Of a DNA stretch of 64,000 bases, positions 33,011 through 43,600 are shown in pieces. Position 1 is the first letter of the stretch, and the number at the start of each line of letters is the position of its first letter. The position numbers and the translations under genes were made by a program. The DNA is from Asterias rubens (lineage: Eukaryota; Echinodermata; Asteroidea; Forcipulatida; Asteriidae): NCBI RefSeq assembly GCF_902459465.1, contig NC_047063.1, positions 18,875,685-18,939,684 of the forward strand, read 5' to 3'. The notes below the pieces were generated by a model. The model worked only from the letters and a program-made list of their open reading frames with translations. It made no database searches and was not told where the DNA came from.

Positions 33011-33645
33011 ATTCGCTATCTTTCTCAAACCTCGGATTGGTCTCTAGACTTGACTCAAGTCCGAATTCTCTGAGTCTGGAATCATCTCGACACTAGAGGG
33101 CCAAATACACTGGTTTTGGGTGGTTCTAAAAAAGAACTGGCTTACTTCCATGGGATTCACAAATCAAACATTATATAGCTGATGTAAGGGTAAAATCCGA
33201 GTATAAAACAAAAGAAATAATGTTCTTTATTCCCAATACAATTAGTACATCAATTGAATAAAGAATAAAGAGAACAGAAATAAAAACAGACTTTTTTTTG
33301 GGGGGGGGGCAGAAGTATCAGAAATAACCAAACACTTAAGACGCAATATTGAGCTTGCTTCTTCGTTTAATGCAAAACTGTTTACATGTATTTACACAAA
33401 ATCTTACAAAAGAAGTGAACCAAGCATTGTACAGCATTTAGAAATAAACTACTTGTATAATAACATTGTTGAATCAACTCTGAAGTGACTGTTTTTCTGG
33501 ACTAATTAACAGTTTTTCCTCTCACAGTCGGGCGTTATGTCTCAATACCGGGAAGTTTGCCAACTAAAACGTGGAAGTATACATCCTTTTCACCAAGTAG
33601 GTTTGTTTACATAGAAATACTGGAGTCATAACACATAATCAGTGG
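33011..33645. other. Intergenic, nothing recognised
   Basis: There is a G run near 33299-33309 and a GGTGGTTCTAAAAAAGAAC fragment near 33120 related to the repeat at 40166-40322. No exon was recognised. Confidence 0.35.
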
Positions 33646-33700
33646 TCCCTGGCTACCTGGCAGCTAACCGTTGTATGGCTTCTGACTGGCACCCAAAACA
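33646..33700 (+). repeat. GGCTTCTGACTGGCACCC repeat fragment
   Basis: GCTAACCGTTGTATGGCTTC followed by TGACTGGCACCC. Near-copies lie at 47625-47680 (same strand) and 4422-4460 (opposite strand). Family unknown. Confidence 0.7.
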
Positions 33701-33839
33701 AAGATTTTGACAAATTAAGTAGACCGCAAACACATGCGCTTTACAATAGTGCCCTGGTCATAGGGCCAATAATATCCCGATGTGTATTAGCACTGTATTT
33801 TCCTGGCTAGTGTGAACAAAAAAAATCACAAGCATAACT

Positions 33840-34080
33840 CAGATGGGATTCGAACCCACGAGGAAATTCAACCTCTATTGAATCATTGCAGTACCCGCTG
33901 CTTAAATATAGATATTGAACTACCTCTAGCTACCGGGCAATCTCGGTGGTCTAATTGATATGACACTGCTCAAGAATTGCAAAGGTCGTGGGTTCGAATC
34001 CCACCCGAGTAATATGCCTGTGTTTTTTTCACAGAACTCAGGAAAGTACCGAGTATACAGTGCTAACACACATTGGTGTA
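33840..34080. mobile_element. Two opposed tRNA-derived SINE units
   Basis: The plus unit starts near 33948. It has a perfect T-arm (GTGGG, loop TTCGAAT, CCCAC), CTCGG pairing with CCGAG as a short acceptor stem, and a D-arm-like GTCTAATTGATATGAC. The anticodon arm does not fold, so it is a tRNA-derived SINE head and not a working tRNA. A minus-strand unit with the same T-arm in antisense (33845-33861) lies just before it. The tail AGAACTCAGGAAAGTACCGAG matches the SINE at 14555-14675. Confidence 0.65.
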
Positions 34081-34405
34081 GGAGTAAAAACCAAAATGAA
34101 TATTCTGACAATTCATTTGTGCATACCGGATTACAGGATTGGAATAGCTAATTATTATCTCAGTTACATGATTAGACCTAAACTAACGCTACTCACTCTC
34201 CCGCATGAACAGCTAGGGTCCATCATGTAGATCTCCTAAGTTTGTGATCAGTAGTGAATACATTTTTAACTCCTGGTTTTAGAAGAATTCAATTTCAACT
34301 TTTAACAAGTAATTTCTGTTCGCACTCATCGGAAAAAAAGATAAAAGAGTTTCGCGGAGAGCGATTACATTCACACTCCTTAGAAAATAAAGGTGTGGTT
34401 TGTAG

Positions 34406-34411
34406 TTTATT
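34406..34411 (-). terminator. Candidate BAP1 polyadenylation signal
   Basis: AATAAA on the minus strand, 17 bases past the BAP1 stop codon. It would give a very short 3' UTR. Its use is not shown by the sequence; a longer UTR reaching to about 34100 is equally possible. Confidence 0.35.
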
Positions 34412-34427
34412 TTTCAAGTAGAATACA

Positions 34428-34661
34428 TTAACGTATCTTCCTTTTCTTTGCTGCTACTGAAGGCTGCGGCCGTGCCTTCCGTCGCCTCCTGTCCCGTGAG
34501 CGGTTGGTGGTCTTTTTGAGTCGCCCGAGAGGGACCCCCTGGCGCCGTTTGATTAGGGTGTGCTTCTCCACGAGGCTGGCCAGCTTTCCCTGCTCAGCCA
34601 GCATGGACAGGAAGGTGCAGATGAAAGGGTCGTAGTTGTGGGAGCGACGGCAATCGTCAAT
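34428..34661 (-). CDS. BAP1: BAP1 coding exon 11 (ULD end, basic tail, stop)
   Basis: Acceptor CCCTACCAG/ATTGAC; stop TAA at 34428-34430. It encodes [20 protein letters not shown], then [10 protein letters not shown], then an Arg/Lys-rich end. The HNY.FICTF.SMLA block is the hallmark of the UCH37-like domain that binds the ASXL DEUBAD partner. Confidence 0.96.
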   Translation of the reverse strand: MDDCRRSHNYDPFICTFLSMLAEQGKLASLVEKHTLIKRRQGVPLGRLKKTTNRSRDRRRRKARPQPSVAAKKRKIR

Positions 34662-37600
34662 CTGGTAGGGGGAAAAATAACAATAATAATCAGTCATTTT
34701 GTTCACATCTAATCCACTTTGTAATTACTCCACATCAAAGCAGTAAAATACCACGGCCCAATTTCATAAAAGCCTGTAAGCACAAACTTGTGAAGCACAG
34801 ACAAATATTGCTTAGCAGAAACTGGTTACCTGTCAAAAGTCCATCAAGTAACATTGTTGTGACCGGTATCCAACCCATTTCTTTGCTTAGCACAGATATT
34901 TTCTAAGCAGTATTTTTTTCTGAAACTTTATGAAATTGGGCCCTGTATGTACTGTCCCCTGGATCTAGTTAGTGAAAAGGGGTAGTTCCAGCTGATTTCC
35001 TACCCTTCCACTTAGGTCATTCAATAAGCAGAACTACTATGTAAGTAGATTCAGAACTTCATGTAAGTACGGTAGTCTCGGTACTGTAGTCTCCAGAATT
35101 CTGAAATCTACTCTGTGGCAGCAGAATAGTAAACAAGACCAAAACAACAAAATCTACATAGGAAAGTAGATATTATACACATGTTGTTACTGCAAACTCA
35201 ATACACATTGATGACACATTATATCATTAAAGACACTGAACCCTATTGGTAATTGTCAAAGAATAGTCTTCACATTGGTGTATCTCAACATATGCATGAA
35301 ATAACAAACCTGTGAAAGTTTGTGCTCAATTGGACATTGAAGTTGCGAGATATTAAAGAAAGAAAAAAAAACACTTGTCGCACCATGGTCACATGAAGTT
35401 GTGCGCTTTCAGACACTTGATTTCAAGACCTCAAATTCTAAATCTGAGGTCTCAAAATCAAATTTGTGGAAAATTACTTCTTTCTCGAAAAACTACGGCA
35501 CTTCAGAGGGAGCTGTTTCTCACAACAGCTCCCCATTAGTAGTAATCAAGAAAGGTTTAATGATAATAATTATTTTGAGTAATTACCAATAGTTTCCACT
35601 GCCTTTAAAACTTTTAACGAAAATGAAATGTTTTACCTTGTACTTATTCCTCTTCTCATTTTCGTCCAGTAATTTCTGCTCGTAGACATCTATCTCTGCC
35701 TCCACACTCTTCAGTAGCTCTAACAGATCCTGGTTGAAGACAAAAAAAACAAAAAAAACAAAACCTCTACAGAAATTGTTGTTGCTTTTTGGAAGAGAAC
35801 ATTTTTTTCTCCAAGGAAAATACCTCAAAAGTAATCTAATAAGTTATCCCATTGAGAGCCGTACAAACAAGGGCACCAATCAACAGGCCTGGCATTTTGT
35901 GTTTGAGAGGGCAATGCCATTTTCATTTTGCAAAGGGCACTTTCACTAGGAAAGTCTGTGGGGAACTTTAAAGGGGCACCTACATTGTAGGCAAAGACCT
36001 GGGGAAACAGGCTTGGCGAATTCCCCGAAGTGTGTAGAAGTTTACACTCGTAAAAAAGGTAGTTTACGAAGCAACCTAGCTAGTTATAATTATTTCACAT
36101 AAATGTAAGATCAGACATCCATTCTTCACGATGCTTTTAAGCATTTCAAGAAGATACACAGTGAAGAAAAGAATGGACACAATACACTGAGTAGGTTTGG
36201 GTGAATTTTCCTGTATACACCTAAACCAAGTAGTGCACTCCTTTTTGTCAACCATATCTCAATAAGGGAGAGGATTGAGAGAATTCTGAGTGGGCTGAGA
36301 CAGAATTAATTTTTGGCTGCTGAATGCGCCGTAGCACCTTGTAAACCCTTATAAGGTGCTACATAATTGGGTCTCAGAATTCATAACTTCAATTACCTAT
36401 CTTTCTGTATAAACGCATTTATTAAGCGCCTTGAGTACCTTGTCGGTAGATACATGCTCTATATACATTGTAAGACTTTTGACATTATGAGACTTTGATA
36501 TTATTTGATTATTTTGATATTATTTGATTATTAATAACTTTTGTTCATAAATTAAGCAGTTTGGGGTTGGATGCTCCAACGAAAGCTGAGACAGTCTGAG
36601 GAATGGTCTCTATATGTATGCCTGATGAACAGAGATACATGTATAATGATGTAAAGCGCCTTTACCAAGCTACTAGATGCGCTTGATGAGAACCTAGTAG
36701 AAATAATATTATTTTAGTTACTACACTTATGATACGAAAGAAAGACTTACTCGTTGAGCAAAAGGAGGTTTTCCATGTTGTGAGAGCAGCAAGGATGGAC
36801 TTGCTTGTGCAGCAGGCATGCCTAAGGATGATGAGCACATTGCATTGTTCAATCCCAGTGTATCCCCTTGTGAAGTCGACGACACCATTGAAGTCGAGTC
36901 TGGCAATCCATCAATCGATGCCCTCTTCAGTGCAGATCTCCGGGTCTGTATAAATCTCCCGCCCGATGATCTGGCCCTGGTATGCCCCTCTGCCACCGAT
37001 GCTTCAAGCTGGGCGTTGAGGTCTGTGACTGTGCTGGACTTCCAGTGTTGGAACTTTAGAAGCTTGGTCATGTTTGGACTGCAGGATCGCGAGGCAGTCG
37101 CTGAGCAGATAGGCGAGTTAAAGGCACTACCCATCTCCGAGGCAGTGTCGGTGCTGCCCGAACTGGACGAGGGCGAGGGCATTTCTTTATTCTCAAACAC
37201 CGTCTGAATGCTAAGCTGCTTTGACATATCATATCTACCATCGACAGTCTTTGGTTGTGAATGGATCTGAGGATCTAGACCCTTCTCCTCCTTAAAAGTT
37301 ACTCGAAGTATGGAAGACTCTCCCCTGTCCGCATCGCCGACGTTCTTCTTCAAGATACTCTCCGTCTTGTAGTCTCGAGAGCGTGCATTCTTCCCATCTA
37401 CATCACTTTCGTCATCGGTGAGGTAGTTGCTCTCCGATTCACTCGTGGAGGACGCCGACGAGAGTGCGGAGATGTCATCGTCTGACATGAGCGGTGACTT
37501 GGCATAATTGTGACTATCCAAAGCTGGGGGTAATCTGAGGGGTGTAAAAGATGGGAAGAGGTTCTAAGTCTCTTTTGCTATTTGATGCAGTACAAGTAGA

Positions 37601-40600
37601 ATCATTCAACATCAAACCTCTCATTCTTGTTTTGTTACTACTCAACAAACTACTTTAAAACGGAGGGGCAAGAAGGAAAAACAGTCAGGAAATAGAAAAA
37701 CAATAGTCATGACTGCTATGGTTGTGTAACGCATGTAAAATAACCCAGTGCACTTATCAAAAAGAGAAGGCACATTGCACCACAGCACCTTGTGAACCAT
37801 TCAACGGTGCTTTAGAAGAATAGGTCTCATACATGCACTTCAAAGGATAGCTCCACATACCTTGCAGGAAAAAATACTGAGCACTTTGATACGCCCCTTA
37901 GAATTAGATTTAGATAAGAATTATTTATTTAGCCAGCGTTAACAAGTTTAAAAACCAAAACATCGAAAAATTGTAGTGCACCTCAAGCTCTCTAGAATTT
38001 ACAATGAACAAAATTACAAAAATTACTAAATTACTTTATTAGGGGCAAGAAGTTAGTCTCTCACCACTGGGATGAGTTCAGTGGTCTGAGAGCTTTAAAA
38101 CATAGTCATCTAGAATGCAGCAAGATAAAAAGTTCTCTTACCTATAGGGTTGGAGTGTCTCGAAACTCTTTATTTTCTTGGAATGTTTTTTGTGCTTCTT
38201 GTGTTTCTTCTTCTTTTTCTTCTTCTTTTTCTTAGAAGCAGAGGAGGAGCTCCCTTGGTGATGATCCTTGGAGGGATTCCAGTCCGGATCTCGGAGCTCC
38301 CTCGGTACAAAGCGTCTGGCGTTGGGAACCGTCTGATGGGCAGGCAACGGTTGATGTGTGGACGCCTCGCTCGTGGTATCCGGTAGGTGCATCGGGGTCA
38401 CTGGTTTATGTGTGGGAACCAGACTGTGAGCGGGGAGGGTTGGAGGGGAGGGAAGCGGTTGGTGCGCAGTTGTGTCGTGATGGCGCATTGGGCTAGGGGC
38501 CCGCATGGAGTCCGCCGACGTTGGTTCCGATTCAGACATTTGTAGGGAGAGCTGATGCTTTGCCTCGACGAACAGATGAGGATGGGTAGCCTGAATTAAC
38601 TGCGGGATATGATCAAAAAAAAGTGTTTAGGTTGGTTTAGAAAGTGGGCGGGTTAATAAAAGGATGAACTACATTCTTTTTCCTAAACCTGAAAAACTTA
38701 AAAACATAAACTTAAATTGCAATCTAACAATAACAAGCTAAATTAAAAGTGAATCTATCGCAAAAATTCTATATAAATAATATCTATACATAAAAATAGT
38801 ATTAATTATATTGTTATTTGATTACTTTCCTTTCCATCTTTGTTTTTTTTTACAATGCATCCCAGCCTTTAAGCTTTTGCCGTTCATGCCTACAGTCTCA
38901 GTCTCTGCATGTATTAACTGATCAACATTCAAGTTACTTATTTTGATTCAGGTATGGGAATAAATATTGACGATTGAACCTGATTGAACCTAAAATAATA
39001 GAGTACATTTAAAATGCACCATATCTGTCATAAGTAATACTCCTGGCGCAAGAAAACTATAAAACGTTGCGGAGCTTGTTTAGAATATTTGTAGGGGGTG
39101 AAGCAGCCATTACACAACACTGGACACTATTGGTTATTGTCAAAGACCAGTCTCCTCACATAGTGTATCTCAACATTTATATATTTATGCATAGAATAAC
39201 AAACCTGTATAAATTCAAGCTCAATTTGTCACTGAAGTTGCGAGATAATAATGGAAGAAAAAACACCCTTGTCGCACAAAGTTGAGTGCTTTCAGATGCT
39301 TGATTTTGAGACCTCAAATCTAAATCCGAGGTCTCTAAATCAAATTCGTGGAAAATTGCTTCTTTCTCGAAAACTATGTTACTTCAGAGGGAGCCGGTTC
39401 TCACAAAGTTTATTCTATAACAGCTCCCCATTACTCGTTACCAAGTAAGTTTTTATGCTAATAATTATTTTGAGTAATTACCAATGGTCCAAACTGCCTT
39501 TAAAGGGGTACATTATGAGGTGGGGGCATACTGCTGCAAGACCATGCCAGAAACAACAGGGGCAAACCCCTTCTCTTTACTTTACATTAAGTGGACTAGC
39601 TTAAGGACACAGTGTGAAGACAGAAACTTAAACCCATACTCTGCTGATCAGACCCACCAGAGCTCAAGTATGGTGTGCTTGACCGCTCAGTGACCACATG
39701 CCACGGTTGTAATTGTTATATTGTATTGAGCAAAAGATAGTTAATGGCTTAGCAGAGTCTTCCTTGATACCATACATTACATGAATGCATCAATATAAAC
39801 ATATTATTTAAACGCACATCAAATAAACATTTGAGAGAACATTTTGACTATCCAAAAAATTAGCCGCCTGAACTCGGCCATTGAGTGTATAATTTGGTTT
39901 ACCTGATCCAAAGCGTCAAGTATAATCTGTTTGTTGTTCTTGAGGGTGTCTAGTTTCTGCTCGTAGGATTGGCATCTGTCACCAACCACGGCCATCAGGT
40001 TAAATCGGATGTCAGACGATCCACTGTAAAAGTCAAAATTTAAATAATAAAAATTGAAGATTCTTACAAATAGGTAGATATTTGTTCCTTGGAAAAAGAA
40101 GAAACAGTTTATTGAGTACAAGGGGCTGACCTTAAAGTACAGAATAATCTACAGAAGACTTTTCAGGCTATGGAAAGGTTTGCGGTAACACCATGAGTTG
40201 GGGTGGTTCTAAAAAGAACCGTTGTTTTCAACTCGACGTTTCGATCAGTTCTTTTCAGAACCACCCCCAACTCATTAAAGATAGTCATTACATGGTGTTA
40301 CTGCAAACCTTTCCATATCGTATTTCCACCATGCAAAGTTTCAAATCCTACTTTTCAAATCAGCAAAAATTAGAAATCAGACTTTAAAACAATGTCATAC
40401 CTTAAGACATTCAGCAAAATGTTTGCTTTTTTTTCACTCAATTGCAATTATGCAAAGTCAGAAATACATGTACTGACCCCAGACAGTTTCAAACTAAGCA
40501 TAATAATATAATTTTTTATTAGTAACAATGATTTCTGCTGCACCAATTCTGCCTAAAAGATGCTCAACAGTTTGTTCACAAACAATGTAGACGATGTGAA

Positions 40601-43600
40601 GTTTCAGTTGAACCCGATGTCGGATGAATTAGAGGAAGTTTTTAAACAAAGCTTCAATATCCTCCTACCCTTCGTTTTCCAGTCTCTCTCCGATAACTCG
40701 TCTAAACTTCTCTGTCCAGTCCTCATTCTCTCCCCACAGTCCTGAAAATCCACAAAATATTGAAATTTGATGATTTCATTTTTAGACACTCTGGTGATTA
40801 CAATCAATCATTTATTAAAGCCCCAGGGCAAAGGCAAAACCACGACCAGCAGCCAATTACACGAAATGCTAGGATTTATCCTATCTCAAATTAGGATGGG
40901 TAACCCATCCTAAGGATGGGTTCAATGCATCCTTACGTCTTTAGATATGAAATTTAACTCATCCCAAGTTAGGAGATTTTGTGAAACCGTCTCAGGGCCA
41001 AGACCAAGGTTTGGCCCATTAGTCCTGGTCATGGTGAAGACATTCAATAGGAATTTGAATAAGCTTTCAAATTTATCTTTTATTTTTTCATTTATTATTC
41101 GTGTTTTACGGTTTATCTGCTCTCTTGCTTTTTTGTATTGTATCAGGGCCAAGACCAAGGTTTGGCCTATTAGTCCTGGTCAGGGTGAAGACATTCAATA
41201 GGAATTCGAATAAGCATTCAAATTTATTTTTTATTTTAAATTGATTGTTCGCGTCTTCTTTAATATTTTATGGTTTATCTGCTGTCTTGCTTTTTTGTGT
41301 TGTGTATTTATTTTTATTATTTTTTTAATTTGTAATACATGTTATATGGTAATGTGCAAACCAACGAAATGATTTTCTTGCTGGCATGACAACAAAATAA
41401 TATTGAATTTAATTGAATACTGCAGTTCTTGTGTATATATATTGTTTGTGTAATTGCTTTTTACTTGCGATCTTTTGTTCTAATTTTTACTGCAATTTTA
41501 GAGTGTTTTATGTATCATATATAATGGTGTTCTTTGTATGAGCTAGGTTTGGGAGGGAACATCTTTTTTGATGACAATTTTTTTACTTTTGCCCTTCCCT
41601 GGACGACCTGTGCTTAATTTATTGTTTGTCTGAAGTATTAAAATAAAATTAAATAAATAAAGGTCTCGGAAGAAAACACCAAATCCCAGTGCATTTTGTG
41701 AGAGTGCTTCTCGTCTGTAGTTTAACTTATCAGGGTTTCCCAGCAAGGAATCTCAAGGGGAAGTGGTTAATAGTCAATAACCAATAATCAATACTCACCA
41801 TGATCGATCGGGTGTGGTTTCAAGCCATCCAGTTCTATCAACCTGTCCTTGATGGGTACGTAGCTGACAAAGTGAAATGTCTCCCTCGCTCTGGTTGTTA
41901 AGATCCCGATCTGCTTCTCCGGGATTTGTCTCGGCTCGGGGTGGGCGTGGGAATTGTGGATCTGAGCAAGCTCGGGGACATTTCCAATGGCATAACCTTT
42001 GTTCTGTTTTTTTTTAAAGAAAAACAGAACAAATATGAGGATTGGGTTTTAAATTTGAACAATAATGCATTTCTGTAAAACATCAAGTTATTATACCCAA
42101 ACAAATAACAAAATAAATTCAAGAAGAGATTTTACCTCTGGACCAAAGTCCCTTGTATAGTCTCTGAGACTGCTGAGAGTTTCTCCGAGCTTTATACTGG
42201 GGCAGTTTAATAACACACTGAGCAGTGCATGGGTAGCACATGAGTTAGGTACGATCTGTACATGAAGAAACAAAATCAAGTTGGAACAAATAATAAATCT
42301 ATAAAAATAAACACCAAAATATGAAATAAAATTTAAATTTGCAGTCACTTATTTTTTTTTCGAAAAGTTACCAAATTCTGTTCTGTTTTATAATGAGGTA
42401 CACAGTTTAAAATTGAAACTGTTTTTAACTGTTAACCTGTGTCTCATTTTGCAAGTTTGCCCAAAACAAGGACGAAAAACATAGAAATGCAGAAACTCTG
42501 TGGAGCTGAGGGTAGGAATTGATATTCCTCTTAAAAGATGGCAGATCACGTAGCATGAAGGGAAACATGCACCAGGCAAGGAGTTCCAAAGAGATGCAGT
42601 ACGAGGGAAAAAGCTACTGGAGTAAGTAGCTCTTTGTTCTATATCTCGGCACAGCCACAGTATAAAGATGAGAACAAGCAGAATGCCTGGTCTCATGCTC
42701 AAACACCCTGACAGGAGGAACGAGGTTGATAGACTGATTTTAGAACATTCACCATGGAAATATCTGTAAATATACTCATTACATTATGATACTCAACAGA
42801 ATAGAAAGATAGTTACTACAATCAATGTCAACAGTTAAACATCATCTTATTGTGTTTAAAGATATTATACAGTATCAGTAAGGTATTGTACAGTGTTGTA
42901 GCTAGACTAGTTTTAGTGGTGGGCTCTAAATCCAATTTAGTCCACCAAGGGCGAGCGGTTCAACAAAATGATTCATGTTTAGATATGGGGCCATCATTGC
43001 TGAAGTGCAATCTGTGCTGTGCAGCACAGTGTATTTTGCTCAGAGTGCTGGGTGAAATTTGTTAGTTCTGGGCAGGCCCGCCCCGCACCCCCATCGTGGC
43101 TACAACACTGGTATTGAATTTCAATTGAAAAACACAAGACCGCTGGACTTGTCCGATCACGAGTTTAATGGCTTCAGCCATGTGGTCATGCCTAAAATTT
43201 GAGCCCTAATTGCAGTTTGGTTCAAACCTCCTACGAATGCGATGCAAATTTAGACCTCCCCAATTCGCAACGAACAATGCAGAGGAGTTGAGAGGCGCTG
43301 AACTCATGCATAACATTTGAAGGGTAAACAGAGCTGTATCACCAATGTCGCTTTGCATGAAGCATTCGCCGGAATATCAACCGGCAGACCTGACACTTCA
43401 CACGGAGGCAACGAAGGCAATTGCCTCAATGCCCCCTGGTCATTGCCTTGGTGCCCTTGAAAAGCTTCACAGTAGAGATTTACAATTTCCTCATAGGATG
43501 CCCTTTTCCAAAGGAGAAAATGCCTTGGTGCCCTTGCCCTTTCCAAACCAGGCTTTACTCATCTCACCTGATGGGCAAAGAACATATCACGAGTCGCTTG

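Noticed and set aside
33948-34017. Possible functional tRNA gene
   Set aside because: T-arm and a short acceptor stem are good, but the anticodon arm does not fold and the acceptor is only 5 bp. The tail matches a dispersed SINE.
36818-37207. 129-codon plus-strand frame
   Set aside because: Antisense shadow of BAP1 exon 9.
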